From Luscinia megarhynchos (lineage: Eukaryota > Chordata > Aves > Passeriformes > Turdidae), in NCBI GenBank assembly GCA_034336665.1, contig CM067588.1, positions 5,582,655-5,646,654 on the forward strand: a stretch of 64,000 bases of DNA, given 5' to 3'. Each line of letters begins with the position of its first letter. The first letter of the stretch is position 1. Shown one piece after another: positions 43,147 through 55,065 of this stretch. The notes under the pieces are model-generated. The model had not been told where the DNA came from, made no database searches, and saw only the letters and a list, made by a program, of their open reading frames with translations. The translations under genes were made by a program, and so were the position numbers.

Positions 43147-43732
43147 TGTGGCTCCTACTCGTTGGGTAATCTTCTGAATCAGCAGAGCAGCTAATCGTTA
43201 AAAAGGTTATTTGTTACAAAGCACATCTTGTTACAAAGCACATCAGTCTCAGCAGTGCACAGACAAGCAGTGGCAAACAGCAATGGCCAAGGCAGTGGCA
43301 ATAAGTGAGTGGCTAAAAGCCACAATGGCTGAAAGCACCAACTCTCCCCAGTACAAACTCTTATACAGGATTTTCCCAACAAGCTAAGATGCAAACTCAG
43401 ACTCCTTAACCTATTAGAATTCTGGTTTCTTAGCACACCAGATTATGTGTACAACACTACTCATACAACCTATCTTGTTCTATCTGAGAAATGTCAGCAA
43501 TATTCTCACTCTAACTCTGTTATGTCTAAGTCCTGTCCACAGCTGTGGGCCTGGAGCCTCTGCTGAAGATATCAGTGTGTTCCAACCTTCACTAGAACTC
43601 ACTCTGCTACTGTGCCATTTGAAACCTTTCACTCACTAAAAGCATCAGAACTCACCCTAAAACTTATTCAATCTCTGCACTCTGATTTCTGTCTGAAGAA
43701 TTCAGAGAGACCCCTGACTCACTGACTCCACA
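43147..43732 (-). mobile_element. Putative LTR, third family
   Basis: A non-tandem block with TGTGGCTCC...GACTCCACA ends abuts the 22-bp array. On the reverse strand CCTGTATAAGAGTTTG is a TATA-like element. It holds a short direct repeat, TTGTTACAAAGCACATC twice at about 43210-43245. No target duplication was found, so this call is tentative. Confidence 0.45.
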
Positions 43733-46145
43733 CTTGGCCTTTGGGGTTGGGGTTTTAGCCCATCACTTTGAACCTACAAATTATGAATTTATTCAGATAA
43801 TTTTTTCCCAAGCTGCTGCACATCAGGAGCTCCTTGCTCTGCTCCTCAGTGTTCTCCCATGGATGTGCCTCAATAATTTTGCATTATTTCCACAAATATT
43901 CCTCCCCTTCCTGCAGGATGGATGAGAATCCTCAGCTTTTTTTTCCCCCTTTAAAGGAGTAAAACAGGCTGGGAAGGAGCTGGTTTATGTGGGAGGTTTT
44001 AAGAGGAAAATAATTGGCAGGTACATGAGCAAAGCTGAAAGTATTTTCATCTGTTTTGGTTTGTAATGTTTTATGTTTTGTTTTCTACTTTACGAATTAT
44101 ACAAAGGAATCACTCAAAGTTCTCCCATTCTAGTAAGGGGGAAAAAAATCTGTGGTGGGAACTAATGAGATTAATTGGCTAAGCAAGAAAAAATCCAAAA
44201 TAGCTTGAAAAATGACAATATTCTTTTTTTTCTCAGGAAAAAAAAATAGAAAAGTTCATTCTCTAATTGAGCTTTGTTTGCAAAATAATTCCAGGCCAGG
44301 AAGAGTAATCAACTCATGCATAAAAAATACTGCTTTAGGATTAATTTTCATTTTATTAGTGGTAGCTTGGATTTTAGAAGTTACTGGTGGTTTTCAAATT
44401 ATTTTTGCTATGGAAGTCCAAAACACCTGTCCTAAATTTGTGGGGCCTTGTTTTATGAAAAGCTATGGAGAGAACTGATCAAGAAAACACATTTTTTAAA
44501 AAAATTAATCTTGGCAGTTTGAGGCCAAAACAGCTGTGAAAGGATCCTCGTCTTGCCCCCTCTTTTTCACCGAGTATTTTAAAAGATAATAGCTTAGAAC
44601 TCTTTATTTTTAGAAGCCTCCAGAAGGCTCAGCTGAGACCCAGAGGCCACTGTGGCTCAGCGCTGTACAAGCAAATTATTTAGGCCAGTTTATCCCCGGC
44701 CAAAATAATTTCCAATCCCGGTTTCCAGGCAGAGAGAAGAGGCAGGGAGAGAGCTCAGGAGCACAAACAGCCCGGCCAGCCAGGCTGATGAATATGATAA
44801 TCCCAAATATGAGAATTCTCGGTAATAAAAAGCACTTCAGGATTTTTTTTTTACTTTCTTTTCTTATTTTTTCTCGGAGGAGAATAGATGGTTGGCGTGG
44901 CAGCGAGGTTCTGGCTCCGGGCGTGTCTGGCAGCCCGTGGGGGCAGCGCCGGGCTGGGATGAATCACGGCGCATTTCCCAATCCCTGCGTGCCGGGAAAA
45001 GCAGGACACACAGACACGGACAGCGGGATGTGAGCCCTGCCTCCCTCCAGCCGCGGGCTCAGCTGAGCACAGGGACAGGGATGCTCTGCCAGCCCAGCAC
45101 CGCTGAACGAGATGCTCAGGAATGCCCCAACAGATTTTTTATTTTTTTTTCCCCCTTGTTTGTTCATTTCCCAATCGGAAAATGTCGCTTTGTTACATTA
45201 CGAGGCTGGCGGAGCTTTTAATGGGAGGTTTTTGTGTACCCAGGGTGCAGCTGCGGGGAGGTGGCAGCAGGAGGGACAACCAGGACTGCGGGACAGCCAG
45301 AAACTGCTCCGGCATCGCTGGGCTGCAGGAGGCTGGGAATCCGACTGGAGAACCAAACAGGGAATTTCTGCCAGCTCAGGGGAGCCCCAGCAGCCCCCAG
45401 CACCCAGCCTTCCTCATTTAATTAAAAACAAACAAAAAAGGCCAAATCCTGGATCTGCATTTCAGTGCAAAGGGCAAATGAACCCTAAAAATGTAAATTG
45501 AAATATTTTTCTGATCAGTTTTAGTAGAAATTCCCCAGCACATCCAAACCCTTATCCCCCACTCAGGGCTACCTGCCAGCCCTGGACACGATCCTGCCTC
45601 TCTCAGGGCTATCCTGGCATTCACCAGCACTTGGATTTTGAAATAAAAAATCCCATCAGGCTCAGCTGGACATTTAAATGAAATCCACATTGTGTCCCCT
45701 CTACTTGCAGGTGTTGTTTCCTCAGGTAAATGCAAGATAATGAAGCTTTTTTTCCTGCCACATAAACGAAAAGAAACCTCCGAGAAAACATTCTCTCCTG
45801 GTTTCTGATTAAACAAAACTAAAGCTATTATAGCTGAAGGGATTAATTTTCTGGCTAAATATTTAAATTGGCAATTAATATCCATCCCTTTGGTGGGAAA
45901 ATAGTAATTTGCCAGAGTTTCCTAGACTGGAGGGGATAAATAAACTCACCAGAGCTGGGAAAACAGAGGCTTAAACTAGTTTATTTCTCACCAAACATTT
46001 TGCAAGGCTGCTGATGAGAAGCAGCCAGCTCGGGGCGCGAGCCTGACCGGGAGGAAATGAAAGCAGCCGGGATTTCTGGCAGGGGTTGGCACGGGCCGGG
46101 CAGGAGGAGGTGCCCGGGCTCGATCTGAGCCGGTTGGCACAGGGA
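43733..46145. other. Unique AT-rich sequence with possible conserved blocks
   Basis: Blocks at about 44210-44480, 44650-44850 and 45440-45930 are non-repetitive, low in CpG and rich in AATTA and TTTAAAT words (for example GGGATTAATTTTCTGG, TTGGCAATTAATATCC). They look like candidate enhancers. I see no convincing exon. Confidence 0.35.
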
Positions 46146-46179
46146 GCGCGGCTGAGCGGAGCCGCAGCAGGAGGGGACA

Positions 46180-46742
46180 CTGCTGCCGGTGTCACTGTCG
46201 CTGTCGCTGCCGGTGTCACTGTCACTGTCGCTGTCGCTGCCGCTGTCACTGTCACTGTCGCTGCCGCTGTCACTGTCGCTGCATACTGCCGCTGCCACTG
46301 TCACCTGTCGCTGTCGCTGCACGTCTGTCACTGTCGCTGTCGCTGCCGCTGTCACTGTCACTGTCGCTGTCGCTGTCGCTGCCGCTGTCGCTGCCGCTGT
46401 CACTGTCGCTGTCGCTGCCGCTGTCGCTGTCGCTGCCGCTGTCGCTGTCGCTGTCACTGTCACTGTCGCTGCCGCTGTCACTGTCGCTGTCACTGTCGCT
46501 GTCGCTGCCGCTGTCGCTGTCGCTGTCGCTGTCACTGTCGCTGTCACTGTCGCTGTCACTGTCACTGCGCTGTCACTGTCGCTGTCGCTGTCGCTGTCGC
46601 TGCCGCTGTCGCTCTCGCTGTCGCTGTCGCTGTCACTGTCGCTGCCGCTGTCACTGTCGCTCGCTGTCGCTGTCGCTGTCACTATCGCTGTCGCTGTCGC
46701 TGCCACTCGCTGTCGCTGTCGCTGTCACTGTCGCTGTCACCG
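46180..46742. repeat. (TGTCGC/TGTCAC/TGCCGC)n hexanucleotide array
   Basis: About 90 hexamers of CTGTCG, CTGTCA and CTGCCG type. The CpG-containing units suggest that CpG decay (TGTCGC to TGTCAC) makes many of the variants. Ser-Asp, Ala-Thr-Val and Arg-Cys dipeptide frames across it are artefacts. Confidence 0.96.
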
Positions 46743-47675
46743 CCACCCCCGGGCTGCGCAAGGACGGGCACCGAGCGCCCCCGGCCCCCTGCGCCCACCC
46801 GGGCACCGAGCCCCGCTCCACTCACCGCCTCCTGCAGCCGGGAACCTGGGGAAAGCAGAAGTGTGGCTGTAATTGGGATTAATCTATTTTTAGCAGGCTG
46901 TCTGCTGCCCTGTCCACGCTCCAGCTGAGATGTTTAATTCTGTCCAGCTCGACTCTTTATGCAGTGCCACCCAGGACTGATTTTTCTTTACTTACAAACT
47001 TTGAATTTATTGTTTTTTCTCTTTTTTAAAGCTGTTATTCTTTATTTTGTTTTATTTAAAAAATTCCCCACGAACAATAACTGGAAAATCCAGAATTAAA
47101 GGTTGTTGTATTAAATAAAAAAAAAAGTTATACAACGTTTACTATCATTATTATTCATTTTACTACGGAGTTTGGAAACCTCGTCATAGATCAGGAATGT
47201 GTTGTACCCTGCGCTGCACAAACAGCACAGAAGGAAAATTGCCTCTTCCAAGCTATATTGGATAAAAACACGCAGTGATACCAAAAGGATTTTTGTGAAA
47301 CAGCAGCAGGACAAGTTGTTAAAGCCATCTCTGAGCTCCTCAGCACTTACTGACCCCGCATTCAAATACCTGCCGCGCGTATCTTTAACCTTTTATGAGG
47401 TGTTTGCAAAGGGAATTCGAGATTAGCACTTGGGAAAAGAGCCTGGAACACAGCTGGACCGACATCAAGAGCTGCCCGGCCCGGGGATGGTTCCCTTTCC
47501 CAAATCTGCCCCGAGCCGGTGGGAGCGGCACCTCCGGCGGGGCGCGGGCAGCGAGTGCGGCTCTGCGGGGTTCTCCTCCCGCGGCCTCGGGACCGGGAAG
47601 GTGCTCGGCAGCAAAACCAGGCGGCGGTGCCCAAAGTGCCCGGCAAACGCAGCCCGGGGCCGGCGCTGCTCGGGG
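46743..47675. other. Unique sequence; possible regulatory block at 47000-47420
   Basis: The 47000-47420 part is AT-rich and unique. From 47460 to 47680 CpG density rises (CCGGCGGGGCGCGGGCAGCG). No exon was recognised. Confidence 0.4.
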
Positions 47676-48230
47676 CACGGGTAGGGCGGGTTTGGGCATG
47701 GATAGAACAGGTTTGGGCATGGGTAGGGTGGGTTTGGGGCATGGATAGCACAGGTTTGGGCATGGGTAGGGTGGGTTTGGGGCATGGATAGCACAGGTTT
47801 GGGGCATGGGTAGCACAGGTTTGGGACATGGGTAGCACAGGTTTGGGGCATGGGTAGGGTGGGTTTGGGTTATGGACAGCACAGTTTGGGTCATGGATAG
47901 CACAGGTTTGGGGCATGGATAGCACAGGTTTGGGGCATGGATAGGACAGGTTTGGGGCATGGATAGGACAGGTTTGGGGTTCATGGGTAGCACAGGTTTG
48001 GGGCATGGATAGCACAGTTTGGGACATGGATAGGGCAGGTTTGGACCCTGCCCACCCCACCTGTGCCAGCTCTGTTTGGGTCGTGGATAGCACAGGTTTG
48101 GGGCATGGATAGGACAGGTTTGGGGCATGGATAGGGCAGGTTTGGGGCATGGATAGCACAGGTTTGGGGCATGGATAGGGCAGGTTTGGGTCCTGCCCAC
48201 CCCACCTGTGCCGGTTCTTCTGGGGCAGGA
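47676..48230. repeat. Minisatellite, about 21-bp unit, with higher-order repeat
   Basis: Units read GCATGGATAGCACAGGTTTG plus G. A longer segment containing CCTGCCCACCCCACCTGTGC occurs at about 48047 and again at about 48193, showing that blocks of units were duplicated together. Confidence 0.93.
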
Positions 48231-49055
48231 CAGGTTCGGGTCCTGCCCAGCCCACCTGTGCCCCGCCGGGGCCGGGCTGACTCACGGCTATTTCCGTGCT
48301 CCCGCTGCAATCCCTGCTCCTCCGGCTGCGCTGTCAGGCACCTCAGCACCCCCGCCGTCTCTATTCTTAGCAGCTAATAGCTGAAATAATTCCTTTTGTC
48401 TCCGCGCTGCTGGCTCCGCGCATCGGGAGCGGGGCGAACCTGCCCCCGCGGCCGCTCCCGGGGGTCCCGGGGGTCCCGGGGGTCCCTGTGCCAACCGGGA
48501 ATTCTGCTGCGGGCTGAGGGTCCCAAACACCCCGACCCCGATCCAACACAGCCATAACGCCGTGCTCTGAGGAAGCTGGGATGTGAGCGCGGTGCCGCCC
48601 CTCTGAAAAGGATCCTGGCTCTTCCAGCTGGGTTTCTTAGACTTCACCGGAAAAATTCCAGGATCTCAGAGGGAGGGCCGGGTTTTACCTGCGGCTCCCA
48701 TTTCAGGGCTGCTCTGTGCCGTGGGCTGGGCTCGCACCGAGAATGCAAAGTCTGCATGCAAATGTGGCTCCGCGGTGCCAGCACAGCCCCGACAGCGCCG
48801 GGAACCGTCCCACAGCCCTGGCACGGCCAGACCCGAGCCAGCAGCAGCTGCTCCACACAATTCCCCTGATCCACGTCCCGAGGGGCCCTGTGAACCCCCA
48901 CCCTGCTCTTCGTGGGACTGGCAGCTGTGCACACCCAAACAGAGCCACAGAATCGGCCTTAAAGCTGTTTGGGAAGGGGGTTATTGCTCTTGATGTGCCT
49001 GCTGCTCTTCCTTCTGCTGCTTGGGACCCCAGGGAGAGCTGCAAGTGTTCCAAAT
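48231..49055. other. CpG-bearing unique sequence, no gene supported
   Basis: A CCGGGGGTCCCGGGGGTCCC triplication lies at about 48455-48485. CpGs are moderately frequent at 48400-48600. No exon was recognised. Confidence 0.45.
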
Positions 49056-49222
49056 GGAACAGGGTGCCCAGAGCAGCTGTGGCTGCCCCTGGATCCCTGG
49101 GAGTGTCCCAGGCCAGGCTGGACACTGGGGCTTGGGCCTGGGACAGTGGGAGGTGGCCCTGCCACGGCAGGGGTGGCACTGGAGCTTTAAGGTCCCTTCC
49201 AACCCAAACCATTCTGTGATTC
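49056..49222 (+). mobile_element. CR1 LINE 3' fragment
   Basis: GGTGCCCAGAGCAGCTGTGG, AGGCCAGGCTGGACACTGGG and CTTTAAGGTCCCTTCCAACC followed by CCATTCTGTGATTCTG give a well-preserved sense 3' end with tail octamers. Confidence 0.92.
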
Positions 49223-52200
49223 TGCTGGACTGGTAAAGAAAGGACTCACTGACCATTTCTCTGGAATTCACTAAAGAAGCTTGTCTGGAAAACAATAAAC
49301 CTTTTGGAAAAAAACGAGACCTGAATATTTGCCGTGACTGTCCCTCACTGAGGCTGGGCTCTGCAAGGATGAGGCACCACTGACAAATCCAACACGAGCT
49401 ACCCCAAACCAGCACTTCAAAACTGACTGTTCTGCCTTTTAAAGCAGCTTTTAAGCCTCTGGGTTGGTAAAGTGAAGAAACTTTTCCATTGCCCTGTCCA
49501 CCTTTGCCCGATTCCTCGCTCCTCCCGTTCGTGGCCAGCCACTCCCGAGGGGATGTGCCAAGCCTCCCCCCGGGGCTGCCGAGGTCGAGGGGTTACAGAT
49601 TTACAGCTGCCCAGACTTGCTGCAGCCCGGGCAGGAATTCACTTGGCATAAACGAGGCCTTTGGATTATTTATCTCAGCCCTTCAGTGAAACAGGAACAT
49701 GCCCTGATTTTAACAATCGTGCTTCCTGCGCCGGGGGAAGGTGTGGCCGATGGCATTTAAACCCAACCCTGAGCCAAGGCTTCCCCAGCAGGAAGCTGGG
49801 AGTGCAGGCAGGACCATGAGGGTTTCCTCCAGCACTCCAAACACACCAAGGGCCTCCCTCAGGTTATTTTATCAGCCCCAGCTGCAATAAGGATGTGCAC
49901 GAGGGTGAGATTTGGGGAGTGTCAGCAGAAAATCGCACAGGAGAACTGAGGATGAACCTTTAGGTACAGCCTGGCACAGAAGAAGGGCAAGCCCAAACCT
50001 CCCCTGGAAGCTGAGGAATAACTCCCTGATCCTTTTGTGGTGCTGAGAGAACTGTCAAGGCCAGCCTGGAGGGTCAATCCCCTCCCTCCCTCCCCAAAAA
50101 ATGGCATTTTCCCCAGACCATCCCAGTTGCAACTCCTGAGATCTTGTTACAACGTTCAGCACTATAAAAACTCTTTATTTTATTAATCAGCACTGTAAGC
50201 ACTCAGGGTCCAGCTGTGATCAGCCAAGGGGTCACCCCCAGTTTTGGAAGAGATTCCTACCCTGCCATTCTGACATTGACACTGATCTCCCCCATCTCAA
50301 ACCACAGCCATGGATTATTCCCATTTTCCAAGCTTGCTTTCTAGCCCAGGACCTTGCACCCTCATGGGCAGTTCCTACAAAACCAAAGCTCTGCCTCCCA
50401 CTTTTAAAGTCTGGAAGGAAAAGAAAAAAACCTCAAAACAAAAAAACCTCAGACCAGTAGTAACACATGGAAATGGGCTCCAGTTAAACCAGAAAAGCAG
50501 CCTAGGTTTTTATAGTGGAATGTTGAAGATGTTCGAACCAGAAAATGCTGAATCCTGCCCAAGAGTGTCAGAAAATGACTTTATGGTTTTAGGCCTCATC
50601 ACTCAGTTCCAAGGGCTGGAGATTTCCATTGCCACAAGATCTCTTACACAGTTGATTGTTCCCCTGAGCACAGCTCTGAGCTCTTCTTGGGAGCCTGAGT
50701 GCCACCAGCAAGTACCTGGAGCCAGGTAAAGACAGAAACATTCCAGGGCTGGTGATTTTCAAAGGAAAACAAACCATAAAATAAACACCACATTTCCCCT
50801 GAAAGCAACCAGAAAGAGTAATTTGAAATAAACCAAACTCGGTTTTACCTTCTTAAGGCACCTCAGGCCTGACCAAAGCAGTGTGAGCTGAAAGCACCAC
50901 TGAACTGCCCTGAATTTCTGAATTTCATCTCACTCTGGAGTTTCATCTGGCTCTGTCACATCTGTGGATCTCCAGGTGGCCTCTGCTGCCTGCACAGTGT
51001 GATGCAAACCACTGGGGAAAAGTGGCAGCACCAAAAACCCGCCCTGGCCCCGGGTGTTGGGGCTCCTGAGAGAATGGGGGTGCCTGAAAGCAGCAGAGGC
51101 AGCTCCAGCCTCAGCAAAGCCCGGCCTGCCTCGGGGGATGACTCATTTCAGGAGCCTGAGCTCGCTCCCAGTCATTAAGGAAGGAGTTAATCCCTGCAGC
51201 TTTGGCCACAAAGTGGATGTGTAAGGCCTGGAGTCCCATGGGCTCGATTGCATAAGAAACCATGTATTGTGGCATTCGGTTGATCATGCACTACTTCTTC
51301 TGGTCACATGGAGGCTTGATTTCCCCTTGCATCAGCTACTACAGACTTTTCACATTTCTCGTACTGGTGTCTGCTCAGTTCACTGGGGCCACCCCCTTCA
51401 CCCCAGGGCCGAGCCTGTGCTGCCCTCCCAGCCCTGACCACGGGATCTCACCCCAGTTTCTGCAGGATCCTGGCAGAGGAACCGGGCGCTTGCAATTTTC
51501 CTCATTTGTGTCTGTGCGTAACAGGTGTCACTTTCAGTGTAGTACAGACAAATCCCAAAATAGCTCAGGCTCTTCAGACGCTGCGAGGAGAAAAAACCGT
51601 GGTGACTTCAGCTTTGGTTGTAGTGAAAACCCAGCGCTCGCAGCCGGCTCTGAAGTGGGAATTAAAATGGCAGACGGAGGAGTGGAGCAGGGATCTGTCT
51701 GCACTCCCTGATTCCTGGTGGACTGCTCCTCACTGCTCTGAGCGTGCACATCCCTCACAGTGCTGCCTTTCCCAGGAGCTGCACCTGGCAGGGATCCTCC
51801 TCCACACCCCCAGAGCTGGCAGAGCTCTGCCTCCCCTGCCCAGTGCGGGGCTGCCTGGGGGCACCAGAGTCATTCCAGGGGTTTGGGGGGCAGAGGGGAG
51901 CAGGGAGAGTGCAGCTGCAAAAGGCTCCTTGCCTGGGGATGCTGCCTGCTGTGCTGAAACGCAGAGCTGCCTGTGGACTGTCTTTGTCGGGGATTATTGG
52001 ATTCTGGTGACTCCAGGAGCAGTTATTAGTTCCCCTGCCTACGCCGAGCGTTTTGAATCTGTGTGTGTGATAACACTTATTAATACTGCTCAGATTAAGA
52101 AGATCCTATGGCTTTCCAGCACTTTCAGCACCTTATCTCACACCACCCATCTGCCCAGCAGCAGAACCACGCTCAGATCAGTGTGTTGTGGCCAGCAGAG

Positions 52201-52400
52201 CAGGGCCCTGTGGGGTCAGCAGCAGCCTCATGCCCAGAAGCCCTGCATTTGTTCACAGCAGCAGCTCCTCTTGAGGTGCCTTGTGCTTCAGGGGATCTGC
52301 CTGCTGAGCATTTGCAGGACGTGGGCCTAAAATATTTTCTTTCAGGAAGTCAAGCAGTGGTTCCTGTCACCAAAACAGTTAATCAGAAAGCACCAACTCT
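49223..52400. other. Unique sequence, no gene supported
   Basis: About 3 kb with few repeats. Open frames near 50310-50729 (139 codons) and 51262-51711 (149 codons) have no recognisable domain and look non-coding. Exons of a long non-coding host transcript could lie here but cannot be delimited by eye. Confidence 0.4.
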
Positions 52401-52549
52401 CTACTGCAACGTGTGTGTGCGTGCACGTGTTTTTGTTTTTTAGAGCCAGCAAGATTTGCTTTGGTTTTTTTTAAAGCAGAAAACACCAAAAAAGTTGGCT
52501 GTGGTTTCAGCTGCTATCACTTGAGATTTGTACTGCTGACTACCAATCC

Positions 52550-54000
52550 TAAAAGAGTTAACCTGGCAAGTATGACTCAGAAGCAGAGAAGGAGATGCGA
52601 GGCTGAGAGCCGGGGAGGAAGCGCAGAAACAGAGGTGAGGAACAGAAGAATTGCCAAAAAAAGGTGCAGAGTCCAGGAGCGACGCTCCCTCCGGTCTGCC
52701 TGGCCCTGGCACCGCTGGCACGGGCTCCCTGGAAAGCTGCAGTTCCGCTCTTATAACACAAGGAGCAGGCTGGAGAATTTAGAGCTGCGTCACAGAGCTC
52801 AGCGAGAGAGTGAGAGAGCAAGCTCCGTCGATAGGTCTACCAGCAACAGCCCTGCTGCAGCAAGAGGGGAGAGAGGCAGCAAGAGAGGCACAGAGGGCTC
52901 CAGGAAGAGAAGTGGCACCAACAGCACGGACTGGGCTCCTGCCACCATCCACTGCCACTTGCAGCCCGTCCTGGGGCTCGCCTGGCGTAGGAGGCTTCGC
53001 CCATTGACGATGCTGGAGACCCGGCGCGCTTAATCCCGCGGGGAGGGAGAGTGGGCAGACACCGAAAGGGTTAACGGGAAGGAAATTTCTGGAACCTTCT
53101 CTTCTGCGGCGCTCCAGAGCGAGCGCAGGGCTGCGCAGATGGTGCACGGGCACGGCTCCTCGGTCCGGTTCGTCTCCCTCACGTACGTACCCTTTGATCA
53201 GGACGGGGCTCGGAGCTGCAGCTGCGGATTCCGATTGTTTGCAGGGCGTCCCTTTCCCCCGGCGTCCCTAAGTTCGGATCCCAAAGTGCCTTTATTATTA
53301 TTTTGGCTGGGTAGGGCTGCTCTGTTCTGCGTCAGAGCTGTTTTCTCAATGGAGCGACGGCACAGGTTGTACTAATGTCACTCCTGCCGGCATTGCTGTA
53401 CTGCAGAGGAGGGTAGTAGTGGTGGGGGAGAGATGACAACTTTGCAAAGACTGCTGTTTTCCCGGTTTGTCTGGGCTTTCTATCCCCCCCCGTGTCCCTG
53501 GAGGCTGGCACGTCAGCCAGGGCTCGGTGCAGGGGTTAACAGGCGCCCTGCATTCGGAGCTCGGAGCTTTGTCACTGCGTAGTTCGCAAAGTGGCAAACG
53601 GTGACGCAGTGATCATTGCAGGGCACGTCGTCCAGTTTTTAAAAGCACTGGGGACAGGTAGCCGGGTGCCTTCCAGACGCTTCCACACCAGCTGAAAGGG
53701 GTTAAAGATGAGTCGAGCCGGGAAGCCAGCATTTAGGGATTAAATGTCATCATTTTGGCGTTGGAAAGTTGTTTACCTTGCTCTCTCGGTGTCTCCATGC
53801 TGGCAGGCGGCCAGCTCACATGTGATAGTCTTCCCTGGACTGCTGCATCATTAACGAGAGCCAGCGGCGGCTCCCATTGGCCGCGGAGGGCGCAGCGCCG
53901 GGGCCGCGCCGCCATTGGGCGCGCCGGGGACGGCAGGTGGAGCGCCCGAGCCCATTGGCCGCGCGGGCGAGCGGGGCACGGGCTGCCCTCTGACCGCGGC
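52550..54000. promoter_or_regulatory. CpG-rich candidate promoter region, 9-10 kb before mir-29b-2
   Basis: CpGs are frequent from 52590 to 53340 and again at 53860-54000. ATTGG (inverted CCAAT) boxes lie at 53876-53880, 53914-53918 and 53954-53958, spaced 38 and 40 bases, the arrangement of multi-CCAAT NF-Y promoters. Candidate donors are AGAG|GTGAGG on plus (after 52634) and CAAG|GTAAAC on minus (exon end 53777). In mammals the miR-29b-2/c host transcript starts upstream of the hairpins on the same strand; this region is the closest promoter-like sequence. Assignment is inferred. Confidence 0.5.
53876..53958 (-). promoter_or_regulatory. Three CCAAT boxes at 38-40 bp spacing
   Basis: CCCATTGGCCGCG, GCCATTGGGCGCG and CCCATTGGCCGCG contain ATTGG cores at 53876, 53914 and 53954. 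On the minus strand they read CCAAT. Similar flanks suggest a degenerate duplication that kept the boxes. Confidence 0.7.
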
Positions 54001-55065
54001 CACTGCCCGCTGCTGGTCTGCCTGCTGCTGGTCTGCCCGCTGCTCACTGCCTGCTGCTGGTCTGCCCGCTGCTGGTCTGCCTGCTGCTGGTCACTGCCTG
54101 CTGCTGGTCACTGCCTGCTGCTGGTCACTGCTTGCTGCTAGTCACTGCCTGCTGCTGGTCACTGCCTGCTGGCCACTGCCTGCTGCTGGCCACTGCCTGC
54201 TGCTGGCCACTGCCTGCTCCCTGCCCGCGGGTGTCAGTGGAGCGGCGTGCAAGCAGGGCTGCCCTCTGCCCACTGCCCAGTGGCCACTGCCTGCTCCCTG
54301 CTCCTATTCCCTGTCTGCTCCCTGCTCCTATTCCCTGCCTGCCCACTGCCCCTCCCTGTATCTATTCCCTGCCTGCTTGTGTCAGAGAAGCAGCCATGCT
54401 AGTACTGGGCTCCTGCCCAGTGCCCACTGCCTGCTCCCTATTCCATACCTGCTCCCTGCCCACGGGTGGCAGCCGGAGTGGCCGTGCGAGCACAGGGCTG
54501 CCTGCTCAGAGCTTCCTGCTCCCTATTCCTGCTCCCTATTCCTGCTCCCTATCCCAGCTCCCTATTCCAGCTCCCTATTCCTGCTCCCTATTCCTGCTCC
54601 CTATCCCAGTTCCCTATTCCAGCTCCCTATTCCTGCTCCCTATTCCAGCTCCCTATTCCAGCTCCCTATTCCTGCTCCCTGCCCACGGGTGTCAGGGGAG
54701 CGGCCGTGTGGCACGGCCAGCACCAGGCTCCCATCCTCTGCTCCCTGCTCCCTGTTCCCCACTGCTCCCTGCCTGCTCATGCCAACCAGAGTGGCTGTGC
54801 AGCACAGCCAGCAGCGGGCTCCCATCCTCTGCCCACTGCTCCCTGTTCCCTATTCCCTGCCTGCAGGTGTCAAACCTGAATGTTCATCCCAGTACTCTGA
54901 GGAACAGCAGCTGCTCCCTGCCCTATTCCCTGCCTGCTTGTCTGTTCCCTGCCTGTTCCCCCTGCTCCCTGCCCATTCCCTAACTTCTCCCTGCCCATTC
55001 CCCAGCCTGCTCTATGGCTGTTCCCTGCCTGCTGCTCCCTGCCAGCTCCCAGCTCCCTTCCCACC
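54000..55065. repeat. Composite minisatellite (CTGCTGGTCACTGC, then CTCCCTATTCCTG units)
   Basis: The first part (54000-54230) repeats CTGCCTGCTGCTGGTCACTG. The second repeats CTGCTCCCTATTCC, with a longer cassette CCACGGGTGTCAG...GTGGCCGTG...AGCACAG recurring at about 54230, 54465, 54685 and, degenerate, 54780. Long open frames across it are artefacts. Confidence 0.92.

Noticed and set aside
45981..46928. Ser-Asp repeat frame resembling acidic phosphoprotein repeats, and Arg-Cys repeat frames
   Set aside because: They arise from the TGTCGC hexamer array in every frame; no signal peptide, splice sites or flanking domain.
50310..50729. 139-codon frame in unique sequence
   Set aside because: No similarity to a known family that I can see and no supporting splice or start context.
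52413..53033. 206-codon arginine-rich frame in the CpG-rich region
   Set aside because: No recognisable domain; stop-free frames are common in CpG-rich DNA. It may be part of a non-coding exon.
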